A stretch of DNA of 64,000 nucleotides from Neisseriaceae bacterium TC5R-5 (GCA_020830965.2 JACCFC020000008.1:31344-95343); one strand, 5' to 3'; counted from the first letter of the stretch, positions 8,521 to 19,614 are shown. The notes: generated by a model from the sequence alone, not told the origin. Translations and numbers: made by a program.

Positions 8521-9336
8521 ATGCCAGAGTTACCAGAAGTTGAGATTACTTGTCGGGGTATTGCCCCTTACCTGCAAGATGCAGTCGTGACTGGGGTTGT
8601 CGTACGTGAAGGCCGTTTGCGTTGGCCGGTGCTTGCTAGCTTATCGACCACGCTGGCTGGGCTGACTATACGCAAGGTTGCTCGTCGTGCCAAATATCTG
8701 CTGTTCAGTACCGATGCAGGGACGTTGATGATTCATTTGGGTATGTCTGGTAGTTTGCGTTTTTTGCAGGTAGAGCTTGAACCGGAAAAGCATGATCACA
8801 TCGACATCGTGTTTGGCTCGAATATTTTACGTTATCGTGATCCGCGCCGTTTTGGTGCCGTGTTATGGCATGTTGGTCCAGTCGAATTTCATCCTTTGCT
8901 TGCTTCCTTGGGGCCTGAGCCTCTGTCTGATGAGTTTGGTGGGGAGGTTTTGTATCAGGCCAGCCGCAAGCGAGCTAGTGCGGTGAAACTGATGCTGATG
9001 GATAACCATGTGGTAGTGGGGGTGGGTAATATCTATGCTAATGAGGCGCTGTTTCATGCGGGTATTTGCCCTACCCGTGCAGCCAATCAAATTCAGCGTC
9101 ATGAATATGAGTTGTTGGCAGTTAAGGTTCGTCAAGTGCTACTGAGTGCCATTGAGGCAGGGGGGAGTACTTTGCGCGATTTCGTGGATAGCCGTGGTAA
9201 GCCTGGTTACTTCCAACAAAGCTATAAAGTATATGGACGGCAGGATCAGCCGTGTAGGGAGTGTGGCACGCCGATACGTCATCTTAGGCAAGGGCAGCGC
9301 AGTACCTTCTATTGTCCATTATGTCAGTCATGTTAA
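8521..9336 (+). CDS. mutM: Formamidopyrimidine-DNA glycosylase
   Basis: A 271-residue bifunctional DNA glycosylase/AP lyase that removes 8-oxoguanine and formamidopyrimidines. The start at 8521 gives MPELPEVE, whose Pro2 and Glu3 are the catalytic residues after Met removal; upstream starts would block Pro2 and are rejected. The conserved HLGMSGSL and helix-two-turn-helix NIYANEALF motifs are present. The C-terminal zinc finger has four Cys in CRECG and CPLCQSC. It is divergent from the TPR-lolB operon and followed by plsC. Confidence 0.97.
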   Translation: MPELPEVEITCRGIAPYLQDAVVTGVVVREGRLRWPVLASLSTTLAGLTIRKVARRAKYLLFSTDAGTLMIHLGMSGSLRFLQVELEPEKHDHIDIVFGSNILRYRDPRRFGAVLWHVGPVEFHPLLASLGPEPLSDEFGGEVLYQASRKRASAVKLMLMDNHVVVGVGNIYANEALFHAGICPTRAANQIQRHEYELLAVKVRQVLLSAIEAGGSTLRDFVDSRGKPGYFQQSYKVYGRQDQPCRECGTPIRHLRQGQRSTFYCPLCQSC

Positions 9337-9381
9337 AATTAACAGCCTGATTACTTAATACACAACAAAAGTTATATCGCC

Positions 9382-10209
9382 TTGAAGTCAAACCAAACTA
9401 CCCCCCAGATTACTAGGCTCGTGCGCCTGGTGCGACTATGTATTCACTTATTTGTCGGCCTCCTTATTCTTGTTACCCGTTACCCGCGATTGCTTGAGAC
9501 CGAGCGGGCGATTGTGACTCGGCGCTGGTCATTGCAGGCATTAAAAATTATGGGTATTAGCCTGAATATCTCCGGAGTTAACCCAGGCTTTTATCCACCC
9601 AATACTTTACTGGTAGCAAATCATGTGTCTTGGTTAGATATCTTTGTGCTGAATAGTTGTACGGTTTCTCGGTTTGTGGCTAAAAGTGAAATTCGTGCCT
9701 GGCCGCTTTTCGGCTGGCTAATTCATATTAGTGGAGCGGTTTTTATTGATCGTGGGAGGCGTTCCGACGCAGCTAAGGTCAACAAGACTTTAGCTAAGGC
9801 GATGAAAGATGGTGCATGTATGGCGGTGTTTCCTGAGGCGACCACTTCAGATGGGAGCGGTGTATTGCCATTCAAAGCATCATTATTTGAAGCGCCTTTA
9901 CTGTCGTGTGGAGTGGTGCAGCCTGTGGCTTTGCGTTATTTAGGGGTGGATGGAGCATTGACTAGGGAGCCAGCTTATATAGGCGATGTCACTTTTTGGC
10001 AAAGCATTCGCAAGGTTTTAGCTGTGCCTTCCATGAAAGTGGAGGTTCACTACGGGCAAGCACTAAGAGCGTGGGAAGATGGGCTGGAAACTCGTTTTGT
10101 TCTGGCAAAGCAGGCCTACAGGGATATTGCTAAAGCCCTCAATGTGCCAATAGAGATTGATGAGGGGGCTGTGTCTATCTCGTCTCCTGTTGGTCAAGTC
10201 AACCCATGA
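9382..10209 (+). CDS. plsC: 1-acyl-sn-glycerol-3-phosphate acyltransferase family protein
   Basis: A 275-residue LPLAT-family acyltransferase. The N-terminus has a hydrophobic helix (residues about 19–33) that should anchor it in the inner membrane. The catalytic HX4D motif is NHVSWLD (His81, Asp86), and the substrate motif FPEATTSDG is a variant of the usual FPEGTTS. It probably makes phosphatidic acid from lysophosphatidic acid, although paralogues acylate other lipids such as ornithine lipid. The start is TTG at 9382; no better start is evident. Confidence 0.85.
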   Translation: MKSNQTTPQITRLVRLVRLCIHLFVGLLILVTRYPRLLETERAIVTRRWSLQALKIMGISLNISGVNPGFYPPNTLLVANHVSWLDIFVLNSCTVSRFVAKSEIRAWPLFGWLIHISGAVFIDRGRRSDAAKVNKTLAKAMKDGACMAVFPEATTSDGSGVLPFKASLFEAPLLSCGVVQPVALRYLGVDGALTREPAYIGDVTFWQSIRKVLAVPSMKVEVHYGQALRAWEDGLETRFVLAKQAYRDIAKALNVPIEIDEGAVSISSPVGQVNP

Positions 10210-10248
10210 GCATGGGTTGAGTCTTTGTCTTTAGTGCCGCTGTTGTCT

Positions 10249-11037
10249 CTAAGCGTCGGGAACGTTCAGAGAGTTGATGTTGAATCCCGCGTCTACATAG
10301 GTAATTTCACCCGTGATCCCGGATGCCAAATCGGAGAGTAAAAACGCAGCGGCATTACCAACCTCTTCAGTCGTTACATTGCGCCGTAGGCAGGACTGCG
10401 CTGAGGCCATCGAGAGCAGTTTAGAAAAGCCAGAGATACCCGCTGCAGCTAATGTTTTGATCGGGCCGGCCGAGATGCCGTTTACGCGGATTCCATCTTT
10501 GCCCAGACTGGCGGACATAAAACGTACCGACGCTTCTAGACTGGCTTTTGCTAAACCCATTACGTTGTAATGGGGAATGGCGCGTACGGCACCCAAATAA
10601 GAGAGTGTGAGCAGTGCGGATTGGCGGCCTCGCATCATTGGCCGAGCAGCTTTAGCTAGAGCGGGAAAGCTATAAGCGGAGACATCATGTGCTGTTTGGA
10701 ATGCTTCTCGAGTTAGCGCGTCCAGAAAGTCTCCTTCAAGCGATTCGCGAGGGGCAAAGGCGATGGCATGAACCAGACCATCTAAACCATCCCACTGTTT
10801 GCCTAGATCAATAAATAATTGGTCAATTTCCTCGTCGTTTTGTACGTCGCAACGATACACCAATGTGGAATTGAAGTCGGATGCCATCTCCCGAACCCGT
10901 TCTTCTAGCTTGTCTACCACATAGGTGAAAGCGAGTTCCGCCCCTTGCTTATGGCAGGCTTGAGCAATGCCATAGGCAATAGAACGGTTGGAAATCATAC
11001 CGGTAATCAGAATTTTTTTGCCTTGTAGAAAGCCCAT
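10249..11037 (-). CDS. fabI: Enoyl-[acyl-carrier-protein] reductase (NADH)
   Basis: A 262-residue FabI, the last enzyme of each fatty-acid elongation cycle. The N-terminal nucleotide-binding region is [19 protein letters not shown]. The extended SDR active site has Tyr-x6-Lys in YNVMGLAK, with a preceding Tyr in SYLGA. The C-terminal region [16 protein letters not shown] is typical. Its likely promoter has a perfect TATAAT at 11071–11076. It faces plsC, with only 39 bp between their stop codons. Confidence 0.97.
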   Translation of the reverse strand: MGFLQGKKILITGMISNRSIAYGIAQACHKQGAELAFTYVVDKLEERVREMASDFNSTLVYRCDVQNDEEIDQLFIDLGKQWDGLDGLVHAIAFAPRESLEGDFLDALTREAFQTAHDVSAYSFPALAKAARPMMRGRQSALLTLSYLGAVRAIPHYNVMGLAKASLEASVRFMSASLGKDGIRVNGISAGPIKTLAAAGISGFSKLLSMASAQSCLRRNVTTEEVGNAAAFLLSDLASGITGEITYVDAGFNINSLNVPDA

Positions 11038-11070
11038 TTGGCACCCTTTGGTCGGAGTAAATAGCTGGCT

Positions 11071-11099
11071 ATTATACCGGAGCTTATTTCTTGTAACAG
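11071..11099 (-). promoter_or_regulatory. Candidate sigma70 promoter of fabI
   Basis: On the minus strand a perfect -10 hexamer TATAAT occupies 11071–11076, about 34 bp upstream of the fabI start. The -35 region at 11093–11099 (CTGTTAC) matches poorly, so activity may depend on the -10 or on an activator. Confidence 0.45.
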
Positions 11100-11321
11100 T
11101 GGGGATGTGTGTTGCGGCCCTTACTCAAGTGTTGTTGGTGTTGAATTTCTTGGAGTTTATAAGGTGGCGATCACTCACGGGGGATGCTATTGCTTATTTT
11201 AGGTTGAAAGTTGGTGCTCAATTGGTTTAATGTTCACCTTTCCGGTTGCACCTTGAGTGGCGCTTGGCACCACTAGGGGGTTATGACGGTGCAACAAATA
11301 CAAGATGTTAGAGAGGGTTCT

Positions 11322-11648
11322 ATGAGTGATCTTATTCATCATGTAAGCGATGATTCTTTTGAGCAGGATGTGTTGAAGGCTCAAGGTCCTGTTCTTGTTG
11401 ATTATTGGGCGGAGTGGTGCGGGCCATGTAAGATGATTGCCCCTATTTTAGATGAGGTAGCGAAGGAGTATGAGGGCCGTTTGAAAGTGGTCAAGTTGAA
11501 TATTGATCAGAATGAATTAACCCCTCCCAAGTTTGGTATTCGTGGTATCCCTACCCTGATGATTTTTAAAGATGGTCAGGTCGCGGCGACTAAGGTTGGT
11601 GCTTTGGCAAAGAGTCAGTTAATCGCTTTCGTTGACAGCAACGTATAA
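11322..11648 (+). CDS. trxA: Thioredoxin 1
   Basis: A 108-residue thioredoxin with the active-site motif WCGPCK (Cys33 and Cys36) and the cis-Pro loop GIPTLMIF. It reduces protein disulfides in the cytoplasm using electrons from thioredoxin reductase. The start at 11322 gives the standard length; an upstream in-frame ATG at 11283 adds 13 unrelated residues. It lies upstream of rho, a common proteobacterial pairing, with an intrinsic terminator between them. Confidence 0.97.
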   Translation: MSDLIHHVSDDSFEQDVLKAQGPVLVDYWAEWCGPCKMIAPILDEVAKEYEGRLKVVKLNIDQNELTPPKFGIRGIPTLMIFKDGQVAATKVGALAKSQLIAFVDSNV

Positions 11649-11675
11649 AGCGAATATTCTCCAGCAAAATTCTTC

Positions 11676-11720
11676 AAAGCGGGCTATTGTAAGGTTTACA
11701 CTTTTGCCCGCTTCGTCTTT
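11676..11720 (+). terminator. Intrinsic terminator between trxA and rho
   Basis: AAAGCGGGC pairs with GCCCGCTT around a 21-base loop and is followed by CGTCTTT. It separates the trxA transcript from rho. The T-tract is interrupted, so read-through is possible. Confidence 0.6.
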
Positions 11721-11783
11721 ACTTTCATACCTTCGAACAAGCATTCCGCTAATCGTTATCGAGTCGACCTACCTACGGCTGCT

Positions 11784-13040
11784 ATGCACTTATCTGATTT
11801 AAAGCATTTACATGTTTCTGAACTCGTCGAGATGGCTATCTCCTTCGAGATTGATGGGGCTAACCGTCTGCGTAAGCAGGATTTGATTTTTGCCCTTTTG
11901 AAAAATCAAGCTAAAAAAGGCGAGAGCATTTTTGGCGAAGGCACGTTGGAAGTTCTGCCTGACGGTTTTGGCTTTCTGCGCAGCCCTGATACTTCTTATC
12001 TGGCCGGGCCTGATGATATTTATGTCAGCCCTTCCCAAATTCGCCGCTTTAATCTTCATACTGGCGACTCTATTGAAGGTGAGATTCGTACACCCAAAGA
12101 CGGTGAGCGTTATTTTGCGCTGGTGAAGGTCGATAAAGTTAACGGTGAGGCACCGGAGAGTTCTAAGCACAAGATTCTGTTTGAGAATCTGACACCGCTG
12201 TTTCCTACAGAGAAATTTAAGCTAGAGCGGGATATCCGCGCTGAGGAAAATATCACAGGGAGAATTATTGATTTAATTGCTCCTATCGGAAAAGGGCAGC
12301 GTGCTTTATTGGTTGCTCCCCCCAAGACCGGTAAAACAGTAATGTTGCAGCATATTGCTCATGCGATCACGGCGAATCATCCTGAGGCGGTATTGATTGT
12401 GTTGCTGATTGATGAGCGTCCGGAAGAAGTGACCGAAATGCAGCGTTCAGTCCGTGGTGAGGTGGTTTCTTCGACTTTTGATGAGCCAGCTACCCGCCAT
12501 GTGCAAGTGGCTGAAATGGTGATTGAGAAGGCTAAGCGTTTAGTTGAGCATAAAAAAGATGTGGTGATCTTGCTGGATTCCATTACCCGCCTGGCGCGTG
12601 CTTACAATACCGTGGTGCCGGCATCCGGTAAGGTCTTGACGGGTGGTGTGGATGCTAATGCCTTGCAGCGACCTAAGCGCTTTTTTGGGGCAGCACGTAA
12701 TGTGGAAGAGGGCGGCAGCCTCACCATTATCGCGACAGCTTTGGTAGAAACCGGTAGCCGCATGGACGATGTGATCTATGAGGAATTTAAAGGTACCGGT
12801 AACTGTGAAATCCATCTTGAAAGAAGAATGGCGGAAAAACGAATTTTCCCTGCGTTGAACATTAATCGCTCAGGTACGCGGCGTGAAGAGTTGTTGATAC
12901 CGCAAGATCAGCTACAGCGTATCTGGGTGCTGCGTAAATTGCTCTATCCGATGGATGATATGGAGGCAATGGAGTTCTTGCAGGATAAGATCAAGGCGAC
13001 CAAGTCTAATCAACAGTTCTTTGATTCTATGCGCCGTTGA
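11784..13040 (+). CDS. rho: Transcription termination factor Rho
   Basis: A 418-residue hexameric RNA-dependent ATPase. The N-terminal RNA-binding OSB domain contains GFGFLRS (the primary-site RNP motif) and the [10 protein letters not shown] segment. The Walker A loop is APPKTGKT and the Walker B is [14 protein letters not shown]. The Q- and R-loop regions follow in [10 protein letters not shown] and the segment around [15 protein letters not shown]. The length matches E. coli Rho (419). A strong intrinsic terminator follows. Confidence 0.98.
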   Translation: MHLSDLKHLHVSELVEMAISFEIDGANRLRKQDLIFALLKNQAKKGESIFGEGTLEVLPDGFGFLRSPDTSYLAGPDDIYVSPSQIRRFNLHTGDSIEGEIRTPKDGERYFALVKVDKVNGEAPESSKHKILFENLTPLFPTEKFKLERDIRAEENITGRIIDLIAPIGKGQRALLVAPPKTGKTVMLQHIAHAITANHPEAVLIVLLIDERPEEVTEMQRSVRGEVVSSTFDEPATRHVQVAEMVIEKAKRLVEHKKDVVILLDSITRLARAYNTVVPASGKVLTGGVDANALQRPKRFFGAARNVEEGGSLTIIATALVETGSRMDDVIYEEFKGTGNCEIHLERRMAEKRIFPALNINRSGTRREELLIPQDQLQRIWVLRKLLYPMDDMEAMEFLQDKIKATKSNQQFFDSMRR

Positions 13041-13059
13041 TGTGAGGTGATGTTTACGT

Positions 13060-13096
13060 AAAAATGCCAGGAAATTCATCCTGGCATTTTTGTTTT
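13060..13096 (+). terminator. Intrinsic terminator of rho
   Basis: AAAAATGCCAGGA and TCCTGGCATTTTT form a 13-bp stem around a six-base loop, followed by GTTTT. The A-tract on the opposite side would also let it act toward the convergent fdhE. Confidence 0.88.
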
Positions 13097-13131
13097 GAAG
13101 CGCCATCTTGTGCTGTTTCGGGTGTTTGCCC

Positions 13132-14070
13132 TTAGGCCTTGGGGCCTGGAAACAAAAACGGATTGATCGCAGAGCGTGCAAAGCCTTGCTGCTCTAGCTG
13201 TGCATCCAGTGTCAGGGTAGCCAAGTCATCGGCCACTGCTTCGACCATCAGGTCTTTTTCTTGTGAAAGTATCTTCAGATAGCTGCCGCAGTCGCCGCAA
13301 GACTCCCCCCGAATAGCCGCCTGTTGGCCTTCACCTTGTTCCAGTGACCAGTAGGCAATATCGCGAGTCGATTCACAATTACTGCATTTTACTCGAACCA
13401 TATGCCACTCACTCTCACAGAGGCTGCAATGCAGATAGCGTAGGCCTGCCTCTTTGCCGATATGCAACACACTGCTTACCGGCGAGCTATTGCAAACCGG
13501 GCATAGATGGCGGGCATCGTCTGGCTCTGGAATCGCCGTGATTTTTAGTTGGCTGGCTAGCTGGCTAAAATAAATCGAGAGTGCTGCCCAGATAAATGGG
13601 GCTTGTTCGCTACTGATTTTGTCAAAGTCCCCCTGTAGCAGGCTGCTCGCGCTCTGCTCTAGTTCTTCTGCGGAGAAACTCAGTAATGCTTTAGCCGCCA
13701 TGGCAGGAGTTGTGGCGAGTGAGGGGATTAACGACTCGCAGAGTGTACGCAGCAACTGTTGCCAGGCATGGTCTCTGGGCCACGCCTGAACCCCAAGCGG
13801 TGGTAAGCCGTGCTCTGCACAATCTTGAAAATAGTTGTGGAGTTCAGGTAGTGTGATCGGATGACTGTGTACCAGTTCATGCTGAACCTGAGCAATTTTG
13901 CTGGCAAATTCGAGATAGGCCCCCATAGGGTGGTCTTGCGCCAGCGTTTTTAAGCGCTGTGCTCGATTTAGGTAAACTTCGGCTGGGTTTGGCAATAACA
14001 ACGGCGGGATATCTCCCGCCGCTGCTTGCAAAGAACCCGCCTCGTCCACCGGGACGATGCGTATGCTCAT
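13132..14070 (-). CDS. fdhE: Formate dehydrogenase accessory protein FdhE
   Basis: A 312-residue cytoplasmic accessory protein needed for maturation of the respiratory formate dehydrogenase. It carries paired-cysteine rubredoxin-like motifs, CPVC, CSLC, CSNC and CGDC, in the C-terminal half, typical of FdhE. Its start overlaps the stop of the gamma-subunit gene by 4 nt, so it is the last gene of the fdoGHI-fdhE operon, the same order as in E. coli. Confidence 0.94.
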   Translation of the reverse strand: MSIRIVPVDEAGSLQAAAGDIPPLLLPNPAEVYLNRAQRLKTLAQDHPMGAYLEFASKIAQVQHELVHSHPITLPELHNYFQDCAEHGLPPLGVQAWPRDHAWQQLLRTLCESLIPSLATTPAMAAKALLSFSAEELEQSASSLLQGDFDKISSEQAPFIWAALSIYFSQLASQLKITAIPEPDDARHLCPVCNSSPVSSVLHIGKEAGLRYLHCSLCESEWHMVRVKCSNCESTRDIAYWSLEQGEGQQAAIRGESCGDCGSYLKILSQEKDLMVEAVADDLATLTLDAQLEQQGFARSAINPFLFPGPKA

Positions 14071-14696
14071 GACTTGTTTTTCTCTCCTGTTACTTCACGG
14101 AACCACTTGGGATGATGTTTCTTCGCCCAAGCATAGGTAACCACGCCCTCTACCATCGCCCGAATGGTGCCGCGTACCCAGATGGCGGCATAGATGTGTA
14201 CCACAATACCGGCAATCAGAATCAGCGCACTCCAAGCGTGCACGAGTAGTGCAATCCGAATCACAGGGATAGGAAAGCTGCTGGCAAAGTAAGGCCGCCA
14301 CATGATAAATCCCGTACATAGTAGCGCCAGCATACAGGCGGTCATTAGCCAGAACATGCCTTTTTGGCCGCCATTATATTTGCCGGTGTCTCCAACTTCT
14401 TGGCCAGTGAGCACGCTTTTTACGGCGAGCATCCATTTCACATCCTCTTTATTAACCAGGTTGTGATGCCAGTAACGCAGGAATTGGCGCGCAAAGCCTA
14501 GGAACATGATCACCCCGACAAAAGGGTGAATAATGCGTGCCAGTTGCGGTGTGCCAAATACCCCGGTAAGCCAGAAGAAGGCTGGATAGAAAAATGCCAA
14601 CCCGGAAATGGCTAATAAAATGAAACAAACAGCGACAATCCAGTGATTAATACGTTCTGCCGCGTTATAGCGTTTGATCAGCTTTTCCTTGCTCAT
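14067..14696 (-). CDS. fdoI: Formate dehydrogenase gamma subunit, cytochrome b556
   Basis: A 209-residue integral membrane subunit with four predicted transmembrane helices and haem-ligand His residues (for example in RINHW, RIIHPF and LLVHAW). It passes electrons from the beta subunit to the quinone pool and anchors the enzyme, with catalysis on the periplasmic side. It overlaps both neighbours by 4 nt (fdoH upstream, fdhE downstream), a strong sign of translational coupling. The N-terminal [14 protein letters not shown] is family-typical. Confidence 0.94.
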   Translation of the reverse strand: MSKEKLIKRYNAAERINHWIVAVCFILLAISGLAFFYPAFFWLTGVFGTPQLARIIHPFVGVIMFLGFARQFLRYWHHNLVNKEDVKWMLAVKSVLTGQEVGDTGKYNGGQKGMFWLMTACMLALLCTGFIMWRPYFASSFPIPVIRIALLVHAWSALILIAGIVVHIYAAIWVRGTIRAMVEGVVTYAWAKKHHPKWFREVTGEKNKS

Positions 14697-15565
14697 ACCT
14701 TATCCTCCTCTTCTTCTTCGGCCTTGTTTGGGCCAATACCGATATAGTGGAAGAATCCGAACAGTACCGAAGCGGCTAAGCCAATGGTGGAGAGTGGTTT
14801 GAGTATGCCTTTCCACAAACTGACGGTTGGGCTGATATGCGGGTCTTTCGCCAGACCGGAGTACAACTGGGGTTTATCTGCATGATGTAATACATACATC
14901 ACGTGGGTTCCACCTACTCCTTGTGGATCATATAACCCGGCATTGGCATAGCCACGTGTTTTCAGCTCATCCACCCTATCCTGAGCATAGACCTGCATAT
15001 CGTCCTTGGTGCCAAAGCGAATGGCACCAGTGGGACAGGTTTTGACGCAGGCAGGCTCTTGGCCGACCATCACCCGATCAGAGCATAAGGTACATTTGTA
15101 AGCCTTATTGTCTTTCTGGTTGATGCGTGGCACATCAAATGGGCAGCCAGCGATGCAGTAACCACAGCCAATGCAGTGCTCAGACTGAAAGTCCACAATA
15201 CCGTTAGCGTACTGAATAATTGCCCCAGGTGAGGGGCAGGCTTTCAGGCAGCCAGGATCGGCACAATGCATGCAGCCGTCTTTACGTATCAGCCACTCAA
15301 GTTTGCCATTTTCTTCTACTTCGCTGTAACGCATTACCGTCCAGCTATGAGCCGTTAAATCCGCCGGATTGTCGTAGACTCCGACATTAGTGCCCACCTC
15401 ATCGCGGATGTCGTTCCATTCTGAACAGGCTACCTGGCAAGCCTTGCAGCCAATACAGGTGGAGACATCAATCAGCTTGGCTACCTCAGCCTTATGATCA
15501 CGTACGATCGGCGGTTGGGTAGGGCTGGCGGAGCGGCGCAAAATATCTTGCGATTGCAGTGACAT
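14693..15565 (-). CDS. fdoH: Formate dehydrogenase beta subunit, iron-sulfur protein
   Basis: A 290-residue ferredoxin-like subunit with four cysteine clusters for 4Fe-4S centres. The first begins [11 protein letters not shown], followed by [20 protein letters not shown] and CTLCSDR. A single C-terminal transmembrane helix (about residues 255–275, [20 protein letters not shown]) anchors it to the inner membrane. It relays electrons from the alpha subunit to cytochrome b. It starts 9 nt after the fdoG stop and overlaps fdoI by 4 nt. Confidence 0.95.
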   Translation of the reverse strand: MSLQSQDILRRSASPTQPPIVRDHKAEVAKLIDVSTCIGCKACQVACSEWNDIRDEVGTNVGVYDNPADLTAHSWTVMRYSEVEENGKLEWLIRKDGCMHCADPGCLKACPSPGAIIQYANGIVDFQSEHCIGCGYCIAGCPFDVPRINQKDNKAYKCTLCSDRVMVGQEPACVKTCPTGAIRFGTKDDMQVYAQDRVDELKTRGYANAGLYDPQGVGGTHVMYVLHHADKPQLYSGLAKDPHISPTVSLWKGILKPLSTIGLAASVLFGFFHYIGIGPNKAEEEEEDKV

Positions 15566-15574
15566 GGTCGCCCC

Positions 15575-18500
15575 TTACACTTTCTCTAGGTTGACGAGGA
15601 AGGACTTGAATTCCGGTGTCTGAGTGTTAGCGTCCCCAACAAAAGGTGTCAGCGTGTTGGCGCTAAACCCCTTTTTGGCAACACCTTCATATCCCCAGTG
15701 AATCGGAATACCAATGTGGTGTACGGTTTTGCCGTTCACTTGTAGTGCACGGATACGTTTAGTCACCACAGCCTTCGCCTTGATGTAGCCGCGTTTAGAT
15801 GACACTTTTACTGTGTCCCCATTGCTAATGCCTTTTTCCTTGGCCAGTGCTTCGCCAATTTCCACAAATTGCTCTGGCTGAGAAATAGCATTGAGTAATG
15901 CATGCTTGGTCCAGCCATGGAAGTGCTCGGTTAAGCGGTAAGTGGTACCAGCATAAGGGAAGTCCTCGTGCGTGCCCATTTGTGCTAAATCCGCAGCGAA
16001 AACGCGCGCAGCCGGATTGGAGATCACTTTGGGATGCAAAGGATTGGTTCCCAGCGGTGTTTCAAATGGTTCGTAGTGCTCCGGGAATGGGCCTTCTGCC
16101 ATTTTGTCCAAGGCAAACAGACGGCCGAGGCCTTCCTGTTGCATGATAAAGGGTCCCATTGCGGTGCCTGGAGGTTCATCCGCTTTGAAGTCCGGGATGT
16201 CTGCTCCGGTCCATTTTTCACCATTCCATTTGATCAGCGTGCGGCTCTTATCCCATGGAGTTCCATCCGGCTTGCACGAAGCTCGGTTGTACAAAATGCG
16301 GCGGTTTGCTGGCCAAGCCCAGGCCCAACCTAGCGTGTTGCCAAGACCGGACGGATCACTATTGTCGCGGCGAGCCATCTGGTTGCCCGCTTGTGTCCAG
16401 CTTCCAGTGAAGATCCAGCATCCAGCTGCAGTGCTGCCATCGGCTTGTAGTTGAGCAAAGGAAGATAGCTGCTCTCCTTTGCGTGCCAGGAACTGACCAG
16501 GGTTTTTGGGGTCAGGTAAGTCGGCCAAAGCTTTGCCGTTGAGTTCCCGAGCTAATTCACCTGGTTGCGGAGCGTGTGGATCGGTATAAGTCCAGGACAG
16601 GCTTTGAATTGCCTCTGCATTTTTACCCGGCTCTTTGGCGTAGAGTGCTTTTATTTTGAGGAAAATACCGGCCAGGATTTCCGCATCAGGTCGGGCCTCT
16701 CCTGGGCCATCCGCACCTTTCCAATGCCATTGCAACCAGCGACCAGAGTTAACGACGGCACCATCTTCCTCTGCAAAGCAGGTAGTAGGCAAGCGGAAAA
16801 CTTCTGTCTGAATATCTGCGGTTTTTACCTCATTGAACTCACCGTGATTTTTCCAGAAGGTAGATGTGTCTGTAGCCAAAGGATCCATGATCACCAAGTA
16901 TTTGAGCTTGGAGAGGGAGGCGACTATCTTGTTTTTGTCTGGGAATGCCAATACGGGGTTAAAGCCCTGGCAGAAATAACCGTTGACCTTGCCCTGATGC
17001 ATTAGCTCGAAGTATTGCAATACATCGTAGCTTTTGTCCCATTTGGGTAGCCAGTCATAGCCCCACTGGTTGTCCGCCTTGGCATTGTCTCCCCACATCG
17101 ATTTCATTAACGATATGAAGAATTTGGGGTAATTCTGCCAATAGTTCATCTGACCATCGGCCAGCGCTTTAGTGGTGTATTTGTTAAGGTAGACGTCTAA
17201 AGTGGGTTCTTTTTCTGATGGCATAGACATATAGGCAGGTAAACTGGTTGAGAGCAAGCCCAAGTCAGTTAAACCTTGTATATTGGAATGACCACGCAGC
17301 GCATTAATCCCACCACCAGCCATACCCATATTGCCTAGCAGCAGCTGTATCATTGCCATGGTACGGATGTTTTGCGAACCGATAGAATGTTGCGTCCAGC
17401 CTAGTGCGTACAGGAAAGACGTTGTCTTGTTGTCTGCAGCAGTTTCGGCGATATATTCACAGACTTTGAGGAAGGCGTCCTTAGGTGTGCCGCAGATGAT
17501 TTCCACCATTTCCGGTGTGTAACGAGCCACATGCTCACGCATCAAATTGATCACGCAACGTGGATCGCTTAACGTGTCATCACGTTTGGCATAACCTTGC
17601 TGGTCGAGCTGATAACTCCACGTCGATTTGTCGTAATTGCGTTTTTCTGCGTTGTAGCCAGAAAATAAGCCTTCTTCAAATTTAAAATCTGGATTAACCA
17701 ACAAGGCTGCATTGGTATACGCCAGCGTATATTCCTTGTTGTATTGGCCCTTTTCCAGCAGATAGCGAATAACACCGGATAAGAAGGTGATATCCGTTCC
17801 GGTACGGATAGGGGCGTAGTAATCCGCTACCGAGGCCGTACGGGTAAAGCGTGGATCAATTACGATCAAATTGGCTTTGTTGCGGGTTTTGGCTTCAATG
17901 GCCCAGCGGAATCCTACCGGATGCGCTTCGGCTGCATTACCGCCCATTACCACAACAAGATTGGCATTCTTGATGTCAACCCAATGGTTTGTCATCGCGC
18001 CACGACCAAATGTTGGGGCAAGACTTGCCACCGTTGGTCCGTGTCATACGCGTGCTTGGTTGTCGACAGCCAATAAGCCAAGGCTGCGGGTAAATTTGTG
18101 TGTCATCCAGCCTGCTTCATTGCTGGAGGCTGAAGCGGCCAGAAAGCCAGTTGTCAGCCAACGGTTTATTGTTACACCATCGGCTGTTTTTTCTTGAAAG
18201 TTAGCGTCGCGGTCTTTCTTCATATGGGCTGCGATGCGGCTGAGTGCCTCATCCCAACTGATACGTTTGAACTCGTTAGAGCCCGGTTCGCGAACTTCAG
18301 GGAAATGCAGGCGACTGGAACTGTGGATGAAGTCGATTAAGCCTGCGCCTTTCGGGCATAGTGCTCCACGGTTGACCGGGTGATCTGGGTCGCCTTCTAT
18401 ATGAAAAATACTGGCTTTGGCGTTTTTTGCACCATCACCTAGGCTGTACATTAAAATGCCACAGCCAACCGAACAGTATGTACAGGTATTGCGGGTTTCT

Positions 18501-18631
18501 GTCGCGCGCATCAGTTTGTAGCTGCGCACGTCTGCTAAGGCCGTTTCTGGCATGAAACCCAAAGTTGCAATGGTGGTACCTGTCATGCCGCCGGCGCAGA
18601 ATTTAAAAAATTGCCGTCTGCTGACTTGCAT
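15575..18631 (-). CDS. fdoG: Formate dehydrogenase alpha subunit, selenocysteine-containing
   Basis: The catalytic molybdopterin subunit; it oxidises formate to CO2 in the periplasm. The frame is interrupted by one TGA at 18044–18046. It reads DNQARV-Sec-HGPTVASLAP, matching E. coli FdnG/FdoG, so TGA encodes selenocysteine at residue 196 of a 1018-residue protein. The start at 18631 follows an AGGAG ribosome-binding site and gives a twin-arginine signal SRRQFFK. The 4Fe-4S ligands begin at CTYCSVGC. A SECIS-type hairpin follows the TGA. Expression needs selA, selB, selC and selD, which are not in this window. The divergent neighbour is fdhD. Confidence 0.96.
18001..18046 (-). promoter_or_regulatory. 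UGA-Sec codon and bacterial SECIS element in fdoG
   Basis: Immediately after the TGA (18044–18046) the mRNA can fold. A lower stem pairs CAC and GACCAA with TTGGTC and GTG. An upper hairpin, GGUGGCAA-GUC-UUGCCCC at 18015–18032, carries a single bulged U. This matches the SelB-binding apical hairpin of the E. coli formate dehydrogenase genes (bulged U and GU-containing small loop). The fold was worked out by eye. Confidence 0.85.
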
Positions 18632-18798
18632 GGAATATCTCCTGGTTACTGAATTATGCATACCTTCTATCGAAGTAGTTGATATACATGCCTAAAGTAC
18701 ACTCAAAACGCTATTATCGCCCTCTGTCGCGATCTGTACAAATTATTGGCGTGTAGAGCACTTACAAAAATTAATCATAGCTGAGGCGTAGGCAAATA

Positions 18799-19614
18799 AT
18801 GGGCAATACAGATGAAGGTTTGGTTGGCGCTCAACTCCTTACTTTATTGAGCTGCCAAGGTGGTTTGATGCGGGAGCAAAGTGATTTGTTGGCTAGAGAG
18901 GTACCGGTAGCCTTAGTTTATAACGGGCTGTCACATGTGGTGATGATGGCTAGTCCGCAGCAATTGGAGGATTTTGCTTTAGGCTTTAGCCTAGCCGAGG
19001 GAATTGCGCGGCAGCCCAGTGAAATTTATGGTGTGGAAGTTTTGGAAACGAAACAAGGTATTGAACTGCATATTGAATTGGCTAGTGCCCGTTTTCTTGA
19101 GCTAAAGCAGCGTCGTCGTCAAATGGCTGGTCGTACTGGTTGCGGGCTATGCGGCGTGGAGCAGTTAGCGCAAATTCATCGCGACTTACCACCTTTGCCG
19201 TTTACCCAAAAGTTACAATTAAAGACATTGCAAACCGCGTTACCCCTCTTGGAGCAGGAGCAACAACTCTCCAAGGCTACGGCCTGTGCTCATGCGGCAG
19301 CCTGGTTTAATCTTGATGGTGCTTTGCTGCATCTTAGTGAGGACGTTGGACGACATGTGGCACTAGATAAGTTGATTGGCAAGCGTGCCCAACAAGACTG
19401 GCAACAAGGTGTTGCGATTGTGACGAGTCGGGCAAGCTATGAAATGGTACAAAAAGCGGCATCAGCAGGTATTGAAATACTTATTGCCTTGGCGGCGCCT
19501 ACCGGCCTAGCTGTGGAGATGGCCGAGCGCTACCAGCTTACTTTATTGGGTTTTGCCAGAGCAGAGCGTGTCAATTTATATACTTGTCCGCAACGTATCG
19601 TATCAAGTGACTAA
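18799..19614 (+). CDS. fdhD: Formate dehydrogenase accessory sulfurtransferase FdhD
   Basis: A 271-residue protein that transfers sulfur from IscS to the molybdenum cofactor of formate dehydrogenase, which the enzyme needs for activity. The catalytic cysteine loop CGLCG (Cys115 and Cys118) is present, as are the family motifs [18 protein letters not shown] and [14 protein letters not shown]. It is divergent from fdoG across a 167-bp gap, the same arrangement as E. coli fdhD/fdoG. Confidence 0.95.
   Translation: MGNTDEGLVGAQLLTLLSCQGGLMREQSDLLAREVPVALVYNGLSHVVMMASPQQLEDFALGFSLAEGIARQPSEIYGVEVLETKQGIELHIELASARFLELKQRRRQMAGRTGCGLCGVEQLAQIHRDLPPLPFTQKLQLKTLQTALPLLEQEQQLSKATACAHAAAWFNLDGALLHLSEDVGRHVALDKLIGKRAQQDWQQGVAIVTSRASYEMVQKAASAGIEILIALAAPTGLAVEMAERYQLTLLGFARAERVNLYTCPQRIVSSD

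Noticed and set aside
18031-18061. Apparent nonsense mutation splitting the formate dehydrogenase alpha gene into two ORFs
   Set aside because: The TGA is at the exact Sec196 position, flanking residues match the E. coli enzyme, and a SECIS-like hairpin follows. It is recoding, not a pseudogene.
18662-18798. FNR-binding site between fdoG and fdhD
   Set aside because: TTGATATACATGCC at about 18679 matches only one half-site of TTGAT-N4-ATCAA, which is too weak to claim.
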